Below, one piece after another: positions 7,277-15,669 of a stretch of 32,949 bases of DNA. The notes under the pieces are model-generated. The model was not told the origin of the DNA. It saw only the letters and a program-made list of their open reading frames with translations, and searched no databases. A program made the position numbers and the translations under genes. The stretch comes from Ileibacterium valens (GTDB taxonomy: Bacteria > Bacillota_I > Bacilli_A > Erysipelotrichales > Erysipelotrichaceae): NCBI RefSeq assembly GCF_001945525.1, contig NZ_MPJW01000142.1:1-32949 (forward strand). The letters are read 5' to 3'. The stretch's first letter is position 1. Each line of letters begins with the position of its first letter.

Positions 7277-8339
7277 TCAGCATACTGCACCAGAGCATCA
7301 GGAAAAGAACCGAACGCTGACTTTATTGGCAGTTCTGGTCATACTGGTAATCATTGGCACTGGATTTAGCCTGTTTGCCGGATCCGTTCGAATTCCACTT
7401 TCTAAAATTCTTGCCGGTTCTCTTGGTGAAACCGAACAGGCTGTTCTGGTTCATTTAAGACTGCCCAGAACGATTGGCTGCGTTTTTGCCGGAGGAGCTT
7501 TAGCTTTATCCGGACTGATTATTCAATCGGTTCTGGCTAATCCTTTAGCTGCTCCCAATATTATTGGTATTCATTCAGGAGCAGGGCTGATGACAACGAT
7601 TGCCTGCGCTCTATTCCCAAATGTATTTAATCTGGTTCCAGCGGCTTCTTTTGCGGGAGCCCTGATGGCAAGTCAGCTGGTATTATTTCTGGCCAGAAAA
7701 GTTCAGGCTTCTAAAACAACTCTGTTATTAGCGGGTCTGGCGATCTCTTCAATTTTTTCCGCGTTAAGTGACCTGGTGATCACCTTCTGGCCTGACGCAT
7801 TAATTGGATATACCGGTTTTCGCATGGGTTCTCTTTCGGGAGTTAGCATGGAACGAATTCTTCCTGGATTAATGGCAATTATTCTTGCGATGATGATCAG
7901 CACCCTGTGTGCGCCAGAACTCGAGGTTCTTTCCATGGGCGAAAACCAGGCCACGATGATTGGTTTGAATTCAAAGCGATGGACACAGATCTTTTTAGTT
8001 CTGTCTTCGTTATTGGCAGGAGGAACCATTTCATTTTGCGGGTTGATTGGTTTTATCGGATTAATTGTGCCTCAGATCATCAGAAAACTTTTTGCCAATG
8101 AGAGTTCTTTTCGTATTCTGATGATCGCAAATGTTCTGGCGGGTGCCTTTCTTTTACTGATGGCGGACTTTTTGGGGCGTGTTCTGTTTGCTCCCTTTGA
8201 AATATCGTGTGGAATTCTTTTATCGCTTGCCGGAGGGCCTTACTTTTTGTTTTTGCTGTTAAAAAGCCGCAGGCGAAGTCTCTTCAGTCAGAAAAAGTCA
8301 AAGACAAAAAACGACAGGAAAGCATTGCATGATCATTAA
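7266..8339 (+). CDS. FecCD-family ABC transporter permease
   Basis: Membrane subunit of the importer, forming a homodimeric channel. It is almost wholly hydrophobic, with about ten predicted membrane helices as in BtuC. The family motifs are present: LRLPRTIGCVFAGGALALSG near residue 60, NPLAAPNIIGIHSGA near 90-105, and the cytoplasmic ATPase-contact region FCGLIGFIGLIVPQIIRKLF near 255-275. The length of 357 residues fits. It begins inside the end of the binding-protein gene (translational coupling, with a weak AAGG upstream) and ends 26 bases before the ATPase gene, so the three form one operon. Confidence 0.92.
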   Translation: MGNNQHTAPEHQEKNRTLTLLAVLVILVIIGTGFSLFAGSVRIPLSKILAGSLGETEQAVLVHLRLPRTIGCVFAGGALALSGLIIQSVLANPLAAPNIIGIHSGAGLMTTIACALFPNVFNLVPAASFAGALMASQLVLFLARKVQASKTTLLLAGLAISSIFSALSDLVITFWPDALIGYTGFRMGSLSGVSMERILPGLMAIILAMMISTLCAPELEVLSMGENQATMIGLNSKRWTQIFLVLSSLLAGGTISFCGLIGFIGLIVPQIIRKLFANESSFRILMIANVLAGAFLLLMADFLGRVLFAPFEISCGILLSLAGGPYFLFLLLKSRRRSLFSQKKSKTKNDRKALHDH

Positions 8340-8365
8340 TGTGAAACAGAAAAGAGGATAGCTTC

Positions 8366-9166
8366 ATGATTGAAACCAGAGACCTAACATTGGGCTATGA
8401 CGGAAATTCAGTTGTACAGGATATAAATACGAAGTTTGAAAGTGGAAAACTGACTTTGATTCTCGGACTGAATGGAAGCGGGAAAAGCACTCTGTTAAAA
8501 ACGTTAATGGGGATCTTAAAACCTATTGATGGAAGTGTACTGATCGATGGTGAAAATCTCGAAAATCTTTCGATTCAACAGCGTGCAAAAAAGATGAGTG
8601 CCATCATGCAAAGCCAGAAGGTCCCCTCAATGTCTGTTTTTCAATATGTGCTTCATGGACGCTTTCATGATCTGAGCTGGCCACGACGTTATCGGAAAAA
8701 AGATCGTCTTCTGACATTAAAAGCATTAAAAGCGATGGGCATAGAAGAGCTGGCCGATTGCAGGATGGATGAAATTTCTGGTGGGCAAAGACAGAAAGCA
8801 TCACTTGCTCAGGCTTTATGTCAGGATGGAGATATTGTTTTTCTGGATGAGCCGGCTGCCTATCTCGATGCAGCCAGTCAGTTTGATTTGTATAAAAAGG
8901 CAAAGAACCTGGCACATAAGCAGAAAAAAACAGTGATCATGATCAGCCATGATCTTCCAGCAGCATTAGAAAATGCGGATGAAGTTAGAATTCTGCATCA
9001 GGGCAAACTATATTTTTCAGGTACGCCAGAAGAGTTTATCCAGGCTGATATTTCTTCAGAAGTATTTGGTCTTGAGATCATAGAGGAAATGATTCAGGGA
9101 AAAAAACGATACCTCTATCTTCCAGGCGAAAACCAGAACCAGTTTGCAGGACATAATGAAAATTGA
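8366..9166 (+). CDS. ABC transporter ATP-binding protein, FecE/FepC type
   Basis: Drives import through the neighbouring permease by ATP hydrolysis. It has Walker A GLNGSGKST (34-42), Q-loop glutamine near 82, signature ISGGQRQ (137-143), Walker B IVFLDEP with catalytic Glu162, and switch His195 in MISHD. Length 266 residues. The RBS GAGGA is properly placed before ATG 8366. It is the last gene of the operon and is followed by a two-way terminator shared with the convergent siroheme gene. Confidence 0.94.
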   Translation: MIETRDLTLGYDGNSVVQDINTKFESGKLTLILGLNGSGKSTLLKTLMGILKPIDGSVLIDGENLENLSIQQRAKKMSAIMQSQKVPSMSVFQYVLHGRFHDLSWPRRYRKKDRLLTLKALKAMGIEELADCRMDEISGGQRQKASLAQALCQDGDIVFLDEPAAYLDAASQFDLYKKAKNLAHKQKKTVIMISHDLPAALENADEVRILHQGKLYFSGTPEEFIQADISSEVFGLEIIEEMIQGKKRYLYLPGENQNQFAGHNEN

Positions 9167-9192
9167 AGTTTTCCACTATTCAGGCAAAATGA

Positions 9193-9250
9193 AAAAGTCT
9201 TTCCATAGCCATACCTCTTTAATGAGAAACAGGCGGATGGAAAGACTTTT
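9193..9250. terminator. Bidirectional terminator between ABC operon and siroheme synthase
   Basis: Perfect 14-bp stem AAAAGTCTTTCCAT (9193-9206) / ATGGAAAGACTTTT (9237-9250) around a 30-base loop. There are T-runs on both sides in the appropriate strands, so it can stop both convergent units. Confidence 0.85.
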
Positions 9251-9340
9251 ATTTACATGTCATTTCGTTTCGATTTGATGATTGGTTATCAGGATGGATC
9301 AATACAGTTCAAACTCTGAAAGGAGTTGAATTCGAAACTC

Positions 9341-11557
9341 CTAACAGAAGAATTCACTGATCTTTTCAGCCAGGCTTTGACATGAGATTTCTGAAGGTTG
9401 AATAATCTTCGTAAATCCAGCTGCGGATAAGGCATTTCCAGTCATCTTTGACAGACAGAAGACAGGCAGCTTCATAATCTCTGAGATCTCACCCGATTTT
9501 ATCTGCATAAATGCCTTAACAGATTCGGGAGAGCCAAATACGAGGGAATTCAGTAAATCGGATGGATCGGATAAAATCGAATCTGTACAATCGGTTTGAC
9601 TCCAATCCAGCTCATACAGATTGACTCGGATGACTGGATGAAAAGATTGGATATCCTTTTCAAACTGATCACCAGCCTGTTTGCAGCGAAAGCTGATGAC
9701 AGGCATATTTTTTGAAATTTTCTCATTGATCTCGTTTGCAAAATCGATTGTGGTTGAACGAGCGGCAATCAGGTCAGGATAAATTCCCGCCTCTTCAAAA
9801 GGTTTGGCACTTGCCGGACCAATACAGGCAATCCGGCACGAACTTAAGAATCGAAAATCCATTTTTTCCTTTTTAAGCTGTTCCAGGAAGATCCGGCTGC
9901 CATTTTCTGAAAGAAAGGCCAGACAGATACCATCAGGGGATTCACTGGATATTTTCGTAAGCTTCTGTTTCAGAGAAGAGAGGTTCAATGGGTTTACCTT
10001 TCCGGATAGAAGCTCGACGGGGGTTATATGGGGTGAATGAATATCAGCTTTTAGTTTTTGATAAAATCCTGGAGTGGAGATGACCCCAATGCAAATTTTT
10101 GAAACAGGCGTTTTTTTAGAATCTAATGATGAGTAAACAATTTTAGAATTGATTGAATCTTTCATATAGGTTACTGCCGGGGAGATCACAAGAATTCCAG
10201 GAGGCTTCAGTCCTGCCTTTTTGACATCCTCGGCCAGGTTTTTCAGGCTTGAAGATACACCCAGACTTGATGAGATGCCAGGACTTGAAATGGCAGCACA
10301 AATGCAGTCAGGATTTTTACCGGCCTGAATAAGCGCATTGGTAATTTCTTTGATCTTCGTTAAACCCATCAGAATGATCAGAGTTCCCTGATAATGGGCC
10401 AGAAGCGACGGACTTTCAGAGAATAGTTCATCCGGATTTTGGCTTGAAGCACTGATCACCATAAAAGACCTTCCAGTATTTCGATCGGTTACCGGTATAT
10501 TCATTCTTTGTGGAATGGCAATGGCAGAAGTGATTCCTGGAGCGATTCTGACCTTGATTCCATGCTTTTCCAGAAATAGCTTTTCTTCCATGCCTCTTCC
10601 AAAAACAAAGGGATCTCCACCTTTTAAACGCAATACCCAGGGATACTTTGTGCAGGCTTCTAAAAGCTGCTGGTTGATCTCGTTTTGATTTTTGGAATGT
10701 CTGTTCTTGCGCTTTCCAACGTAAATGCATTGACCACTGGCAAGTTTTAAAATATCGGGATCAAGTAAATCGTCGTAGAAAATCACAGGTGCTGTTTCGA
10801 TCAGTTTAAAAACTTCAAGAGTCAGCTGGTTGATTGATCCACAGCCGGCTCCTGCTAAAACGACTTCCCTGTGCAGGCTTGCCTGAGAGAAGAAGTCTTC
10901 TGGATTGCTGGTGCATTGATCGAGCCATTGACCCAGTTGATTTGAACGAATCGCCTGATTCTGATAGAGGCATTCATTAAATAGAAAGCGGAAAAATTTT
11001 GAACGAATCTTTGGATCAGGGATTGTTTTTAGAACGAGTGATCGGCTGCTTTTGAGAAACTTCAGAATTTCAGAAAATGATTCAGGAATCAGATTTTCAA
11101 AGGTATGCTTAAGATATTGAGCAACCGAAGGAGACGCTCCACTCGTTGAGATGGCCACATTCAGCAATCCATCCTGAATCATCGCTGGAAAGATGAAAGA
11201 GCATAGATCAGGCTGGTCGACAATATTACAGAGGATGTTTCTTTGATTCGCTTCCTGTGCGATCTGTTCGTTGATCCTTCGATCATCTAAAGCCCCGATC
11301 ACCAGGTTTGCTTTGATCAGATCATCAGGCTCGAAAACCCGTTCAATTAGAAGCAGGCGTCCGGGTGAAATTTTATTTTCGGCTTCGGCCAGAGCCTTAA
11401 ATTCGCAAAGAAATGAGCGCGATACGACTTTGATGGAATCACAAAATGAAAGCATGATTTTTGCCTTGTGTAAGGCGACAGATCCGCCACCGACAATCAG
11501 CACGTTCATGGATTTCATATTGAGATAAGCGGGGAAATATTGAAGATTTTTATTCAT
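9341..11557 (-). CDS. cysG: Trifunctional-plus fusion: siroheme synthase (CysG) joined to uroporphyrinogen-III synthase (HemD)
   Basis: Three blocks in one 738-residue chain. Residues 1 to about 215 are a precorrin-2 dehydrogenase/ferrochelatase (Met8/CysG-N): nucleotide loop VGGGSVALHKA at 22-32, catalytic-type Asp114 in CNIVD, and the STSGASPSVA segment. About 232-470 are uroporphyrinogen-III C-methyltransferase: GKRKNRHS, RLKGGDPFVFGRG near 310-322, and PGITSAIAIP. About 487-738 resemble HemD (LAFLSENGSRIF, ACIGPASAKPFEEAGI, LVFGSPESVKAF). Together they would convert hydroxymethylbilane to siroheme, the cofactor of the sulfite reductase upstream. The methyltransferase loop usually written GAGPGD reads GAGCGS (236-241). 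The RBS AAAGGAGA is five bases from the ATG. The gene is monocistronic; hemA, hemB and hemC are not in the window. Confidence 0.93.
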   Translation of the reverse strand: MNKNLQYFPAYLNMKSMNVLIVGGGSVALHKAKIMLSFCDSIKVVSRSFLCEFKALAEAENKISPGRLLLIERVFEPDDLIKANLVIGALDDRRINEQIAQEANQRNILCNIVDQPDLCSFIFPAMIQDGLLNVAISTSGASPSVAQYLKHTFENLIPESFSEILKFLKSSRSLVLKTIPDPKIRSKFFRFLFNECLYQNQAIRSNQLGQWLDQCTSNPEDFFSQASLHREVVLAGAGCGSINQLTLEVFKLIETAPVIFYDDLLDPDILKLASGQCIYVGKRKNRHSKNQNEINQQLLEACTKYPWVLRLKGGDPFVFGRGMEEKLFLEKHGIKVRIAPGITSAIAIPQRMNIPVTDRNTGRSFMVISASSQNPDELFSESPSLLAHYQGTLIILMGLTKIKEITNALIQAGKNPDCICAAISSPGISSSLGVSSSLKNLAEDVKKAGLKPPGILVISPAVTYMKDSINSKIVYSSLDSKKTPVSKICIGVISTPGFYQKLKADIHSPHITPVELLSGKVNPLNLSSLKQKLTKISSESPDGICLAFLSENGSRIFLEQLKKEKMDFRFLSSCRIACIGPASAKPFEEAGIYPDLIAARSTTIDFANEINEKISKNMPVISFRCKQAGDQFEKDIQSFHPVIRVNLYELDWSQTDCTDSILSDPSDLLNSLVFGSPESVKAFMQIKSGEISEIMKLPVFCLSKMTGNALSAAGFTKIIQPSEISCQSLAEKISEFFC

Positions 11558-11828
11558 GACTCTCCTTTAAAATAAGTGGTGATGATAATGAAAATAATCA
11601 GCACAGGCAAGATTAACGTGATGTTTTCTTCCTGTAACCTTTGAATTCAAGTAAAACTGTCTTTACTTTATCAGTATGTCAAAAAGAGAATCCGATTTAT
11701 TGATCAGAAACATCAAAAACGAAGAATCCGGAATTATAGAAGAAAAATCCGGATAATTAGAAAATCAGTATATGGAATCATTGAGTTAGTGAGTCAGAGG
11801 ATCAATCTTTGATCCAGAAAGGAATTTT

Positions 11829-12269
11829 ATGAAAAAAGTACTGTTTGTCTGTCATGGAAACATATGCCGCTCACCGATGGCAGAATTTATTATGAAAGAA
11901 TTGGTTAGAGAACATAACCCCAGTCAGGATTTCTATATCGAAAGTGCAGCTGTTTCTTCTGAAGAAGCAGGAAGCGATATGTATCCGGCGGCAAAAAAAG
12001 TGCTCAAGGAACATCAGATTCCATTTTCAAAACATAAAGCCAGAAAGGTCCGCATAGATGATGGAGAAGCTTTCGATGCCATTTATGTCATGGATACCTC
12101 TAACCTGAACCGAATTCACCATTTGCTTTGCCGAAGCAAAGAGAAAATTCAATTGCTGCTGCCTGATCAATCCATCAGCGATCCCTGGTATACCAATGAC
12201 TTTGAAACAGCTTATGAGCAGATTTTTAAGGGATGCTCTATGCGTCTGGATGAGCTGATGAATCAATAA
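11829..12269 (+). CDS. Low-molecular-weight protein tyrosine phosphatase
   Basis: Dephosphorylates phosphotyrosine (or arginine) residues on proteins. The P-loop CHGNICRS starts at Cys8 and has the C-X5-R form with Arg14. The general acid is Asp118 in SISDPW near the C terminus. At 146 residues it is normal for the family. RBS AAAGGA lies five bases before the ATG. It is followed 94 bases later by the PHP phosphatase gene on the same strand without a terminator between, so both may be co-transcribed. The 271-base gap before it, shared with the divergent siroheme gene, holds both promoters, but I see no convincing -35/-10 pair. Confidence 0.95.
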   Translation: MKKVLFVCHGNICRSPMAEFIMKELVREHNPSQDFYIESAAVSSEEAGSDMYPAAKKVLKEHQIPFSKHKARKVRIDDGEAFDAIYVMDTSNLNRIHHLLCRSKEKIQLLLPDQSISDPWYTNDFETAYEQIFKGCSMRLDELMNQ

Positions 12270-12363
12270 TTAATAATTACAGAAAGTCCATTGAAATTTG
12301 AAAATAGATAACAGGACGAACAGATTGGAATACTTTCAATCAATAAAAGAAGGGGAAATGACT

Positions 12364-13215
12364 TTGAAAAACCGCAGTCAGAATAAGATCAGACAGAATC
12401 TGCATACTCATTCCATCTATGATGATGGCCGAGATACAATTGATGAGATGGTGCTAAGCGCCATCGATAAAGGATTTACGGTTCTGGGATTTTCGGGGCA
12501 TTCGTTCAATCATCCTTTAGATGAAGGAAGCATGAGTGAGAGTGCGACTGAAAAGTACATTCAGGATGTAAAAACGGCAAAAGAAAAGTATAAGGATCAA
12601 ATTGAAATTGTATTGGGAATTGAACAGGACAGCCTGTCAGATATAAACAGGGAAGACTATGAATATGTGATTGGCAGTCTTCATTATCTGATAAAAGAGT
12701 CTCAGAAAGTGCCTGTGGATTATTCAGAAGAGAAGTTTGAGGAAATTCTGAACGATCTCTATCAGGGAGATATTGAGGCGATGATTCTTGATTATTGCGA
12801 TCAGCTTGAACAGATGATCGAAAAAGGAAGTTTTGAGATTCTGGGTCACATAGACCTGATCACCAAATACAATGAAAACGAGAAATACTTTTCCTTTGAT
12901 CATCCAATGTATCTGCAGAAAATGAAGTCGCTGATTCAGAAGGCGGCAGACAAGGGAATTGTTTTTGAAATGAACAGCGGAGCGATTAGCCGGGGATACC
13001 GAACAGAGGCTTATCCAGCTCAGAATCTTTTAAAGATGATCAGACAGGCAAATGGAAAACTGTGCATCAATACCGATTGTCATAATCGGGACCATCTGGA
13101 TTGCAATATAGCTAAGTGCATCGAACGGGCAAAAGAAGCCGGTTTTACAAAGCTGATGCATTGGAATTCAGAAACCGGAAAGCTTGTAAGTGAAGATATT
13201 GACCTTTTCTATTAA
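12364..13215 (+). CDS. PHP-domain phosphoesterase, histidinol-phosphatase type (HisK-like)
   Basis: Metal-dependent phosphatase of the PHP family; the closest named role is histidinol-phosphate phosphatase, but no other his gene is present, so the substrate is open. Motifs in order are NLHTHSIYDDG at 12-22, GFSGHSFN, GIEQD, GSLHYL, GHIDLITKY and TDCHNRDH near the end, which together supply the metal-binding His/Asp/Glu set. The start is TTG 12364, chosen because AGGGG lies eight bases upstream; ATG 12358 is too close to that site (two bases), and TTG 12298 would add a poorly conserved leader. About 283 residues. A strong two-way terminator follows. Confidence 0.88.
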   Translation: MKNRSQNKIRQNLHTHSIYDDGRDTIDEMVLSAIDKGFTVLGFSGHSFNHPLDEGSMSESATEKYIQDVKTAKEKYKDQIEIVLGIEQDSLSDINREDYEYVIGSLHYLIKESQKVPVDYSEEKFEEILNDLYQGDIEAMILDYCDQLEQMIEKGSFEILGHIDLITKYNENEKYFSFDHPMYLQKMKSLIQKAADKGIVFEMNSGAISRGYRTEAYPAQNLLKMIRQANGKLCINTDCHNRDHLDCNIAKCIERAKEAGFTKLMHWNSETGKLVSEDIDLFY

Positions 13216-13269
13216 GGTTTGCGGCTGGAATAAAACAGAAGATATAAGCAAATTTTAAAGACCAAATTG

Positions 13270-13319
13270 AAAAAACGTCTGTCTGAAGGGACTTTGCCAA
13301 TCAGACAGACGTTTTTTTG
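13270..13319. terminator. Bidirectional terminator
   Basis: Perfect 17-bp stem: AAAAAACGTCTGTCTGA (13270-13286) / TCAGACAGACGTTTTTT (13301-13317), 14-base loop, T-run on either strand. It serves the PHP gene on the plus strand and the P1 peptidase gene on the minus strand. Confidence 0.95.
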
Positions 13320-13365
13320 ATAATTTGGATTTCAGTCATTCTGAAAAATTTAAAAACCAGTTTAC

Positions 13366-14343
13366 TTACTTTTGACGATTTGCCAGGACAGTATTGGAGC
13401 AGGGAAGCCCATATGCATCCTGAGCACTCACAACGGCATCGATAATTGCATTTTCAAGAGCGCGGATGACCATCAGTGCCACGACATCGAGCGGAGCTTT
13501 CACCTGATTGCTTGTCATGGTAAAGACCGTATCTCCATCATTAGGAGTATGAACCGGACGAATCGTTCTTGCTAAAGCATCCTGAGCCATACCGGCAAGT
13601 TTTGTCATCTGAGCCTGATCCAGATCTGCATTGGTAATGATGCAGGCGATGGTTGTATTTTCAGACGTTGAATTGATTGCAGAAGAAGCAAGAGCTAAAA
13701 TCGCTTCTTCCGTATTGATTTCTGAATTTGTTGCTGGATCATAAATCCCTGCCAGACGGTTGGTTGAATTGGGCTCAAAGACATCACCACAGGCATTTAC
13801 GGCCACAATGGCTCCAACCTGCAGATTGTCAATTTCAAAAGCACAGGTACCCTGACCGGTTTTCATGGCTTTGTCAAAACCTAACGCCTTTCCTACGGAA
13901 GCTCCAGTTCCAGCCCCATAATTTCCGGACTTCACATGATTGTTTTCAGAATCCAGACAGGCCTGATAACCCATTTCACGGGTTGGATAAGCCAGGGAAG
14001 ATCCGCAGCCTAAATCAAACAGAGAAGCCTGACAGACAATAGGAACGACAAATTCCTTCAGTCCAAAACCATAGCCTTTTTCACGGCAGTACTGCATGAC
14101 ACCGCTGCTGGCTTCAAGGCCAAAGGCACTTCCTCCAGATAAAGTAACTGCATTGATTTTCTGAACCATGTTTTTTGGATCGAGAAGGTCGGTTTCACGG
14201 GTAGCTGGCCCGCCGCCGCGAACATCAACGCCAGCAGTCGCCCCAGCTGGCGAAAGAATGATCGTTACACCTGTACCATTTTCGGTATCTGTAGCCTGGC
14301 CACTCTGAAAGCCAGCGATTTCAGTGAAATTAATTTTTTTCAT
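13366..14343 (-). CDS. P1-family (S58, DmpA-like) aminopeptidase
   Basis: Member of the N-terminal-nucleophile peptidase family that includes DmpA and BapA, which self-cleave and release N-terminal D- or beta-amino acids. Conserved parts are GVTIILSPAGATAGVDVRGG near the start, NAVTLSGGSAFGLEAS (64-79), the GNYGAGTGASVGK glycine loop (140-152), and NTTIACIITNADL at 229-241. Autocleavage in relatives occurs before a Ser or Thr here, so Thr230 is the likely nucleophile. The length of 325 residues is usual. It is followed by a strong terminator and preceded by the hydrolase gene 42 bases upstream, so the two form a small operon. Confidence 0.9.
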   Translation of the reverse strand: MKKINFTEIAGFQSGQATDTENGTGVTIILSPAGATAGVDVRGGGPATRETDLLDPKNMVQKINAVTLSGGSAFGLEASSGVMQYCREKGYGFGLKEFVVPIVCQASLFDLGCGSSLAYPTREMGYQACLDSENNHVKSGNYGAGTGASVGKALGFDKAMKTGQGTCAFEIDNLQVGAIVAVNACGDVFEPNSTNRLAGIYDPATNSEINTEEAILALASSAINSTSENTTIACIITNADLDQAQMTKLAGMAQDALARTIRPVHTPNDGDTVFTMTSNQVKAPLDVVALMVIRALENAIIDAVVSAQDAYGLPCSNTVLANRQK

Positions 14344-14385
14344 ATCAGTTTTTTTCCTTTCTGAATAGAAATTTTTGTGATCAAT

Positions 14386-15303
14386 TCATTTCTTTTTTTC
14401 TGATTTTGGTAAGTCTGGTTTTTCAATTGTTATGGATGAGCTCAGCGAATAAAGATCTTTTCTTCTTAAATTCCAATAGGGAGAACGCGCTCTGATTTTC
14501 TGAACTCGATCAGGTTGAATCTCAATGATGGATAATTGCTCGTCTGCACTCATTTCCTGAATAATTGTTCCATCCGGAGCAACAACCAGAGAATGGCCAT
14601 ATGTCGACATGTTTTCATATTGGGCTGCCTGCGGATTCACACCGATGACAAACACTTCATTTTCGATCGCTCTTGCGCATAACAGACTTTTCCACTGCTT
14701 TCGTCCAACATTGGCGTTGAAATTGGCAGGGACAAATAAAATCTGGGCATTTTCACATAGCAGTCTGGTCAGTTCGCAGAAGCGGACATCAAAGCAGATG
14801 CATAAAGCACAACTGGCCCATGGAGTCCCAAATGTACATAATGAAGTTCCAGCTTCAAAAACATCAGATTCATAATACGAATGTTTTTGAGTATGAACTT
14901 CAAGCAAATGAAGCTTATCGGCAAAAGTAAGGATCTCACCTTTGTCATTGATGACAAAACATCTGTTCCTTAAGCGAAAGGACAGATCAGAATTTTTACT
15001 GCTGCTTTTAATAGAGTTCTTACTGAAAGGATCGGATGGATTAGAAGAGAACTCTTTCCAGACAATGGATCCGGCAATCAGCCATAGCCCATTCTTTTTG
15101 CATGATTCCTGAAGGGCTCTAAGAATGGTTGGACCATCATCCTGATGCAATAAAATTTCTGAATTTATAAAAGGCGTATTCCAGAGCTCAGGTAATACAG
15201 CAAGGTCTGCCTTTTCCCTACAGTGATCCAGGGCATCAATAACCTGCTTGAGGTTATCAGTCAGGTTATCCGTTATCCTGGGTTGAATCAGAGCGATCTT
15301 CAT
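14386..15303 (-). CDS. Carbon-nitrogen hydrolase (nitrilase superfamily)
   Basis: Hydrolyses a non-peptide C-N bond; the E-K-C triad is visible as Glu39 (VLPELW), Lys130 (FADKLHLLE) and Cys170 (LCICFDVRFCEL). Overall it resembles the omega-amidase/Nit2-like branch (FDVRF after the cysteine, then AIENEVFVIGVN and YGHSLVVAPDGTI), but the exact substrate is unknown. ATG 15303 is chosen because GAGGTGA directly precedes it at normal distance; the frame stays open upstream to 15345 but without a site. A Ser/Lys-rich insert near residues 87-107 is unusual. It is the first gene of the unit with the P1 peptidase. Confidence 0.88.
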   Translation of the reverse strand: MKIALIQPRITDNLTDNLKQVIDALDHCREKADLAVLPELWNTPFINSEILLHQDDGPTILRALQESCKKNGLWLIAGSIVWKEFSSNPSDPFSKNSIKSSSKNSDLSFRLRNRCFVINDKGEILTFADKLHLLEVHTQKHSYYESDVFEAGTSLCTFGTPWASCALCICFDVRFCELTRLLCENAQILFVPANFNANVGRKQWKSLLCARAIENEVFVIGVNPQAAQYENMSTYGHSLVVAPDGTIIQEMSADEQLSIIEIQPDRVQKIRARSPYWNLRRKDLYSLSSSITIEKPDLPKSEKKK

Positions 15304-15345
15304 AGTCACCTCATAATCGAATCGAAGTAAAAAATAATTATCCAA

Positions 15346-15669
15346 AATGGATACAAATTCAAAGATACGAGAGTCATTATAAAAAAATCAAAAGTGAAAT
15401 CTAAGCAGGCACGCGGTATAGTTTTATGAAAGCGGTTTTTCATTGACAATGCAGACATAAATTGAGCGAAAAGATGGGAATTGTAAGTGAAGTTATAATT
15501 ATCATGAAAATAGAATTGTTTTCATTCCTTTAGTGAGAGACGTTTTGCATTCGGATTGCATTTTCAGGCGGGTATGCATGAGCCCGTAATAACGGTAAAA
15601 TAATATAATTTAATCAGTATTTGATGCTTTTATTAACAGTTATAAATTGCAATATGATGGAGGTGCAGT
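15346..15669 (+). other. Regulatory-looking gap upstream of the PMI paralogue
   Basis: 324 bases with no gene. A box at 15493-15507 matches 13 of 15 bases of the Bacillus PerR consensus TTATAATTATTATAA and overlaps a TATAAT hexamer. It is followed by an imperfect 22-base palindrome at 15504-15525 (ATGAAAA...TTTTCAT). A second TATAAT lies at 15604-15609. TTGCAT occurs twice, 11 bases apart, at about 15545-15561. A strong GGAGGTG ribosome binding site ends the region. Confidence 0.5.
15493..15507. promoter_or_regulatory. PerR/Fur-like operator
   Basis: TTATAATTATCATGA differs from the 7-1-7 PerR box at two positions in the second half-site. Compared with the Fur box, the halves match 6/7 and 5/7. 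It covers a possible -10 (TATAAT, 15494-15499), the expected position for a repressor. Confidence 0.4.

Noticed and set aside
9320-9342. AGGAGTT/AACTCCT hairpin at the end of the siroheme gene
   Set aside because: It overlaps the stop codon and lacks a U-tract; the better terminator is at 9193-9250.
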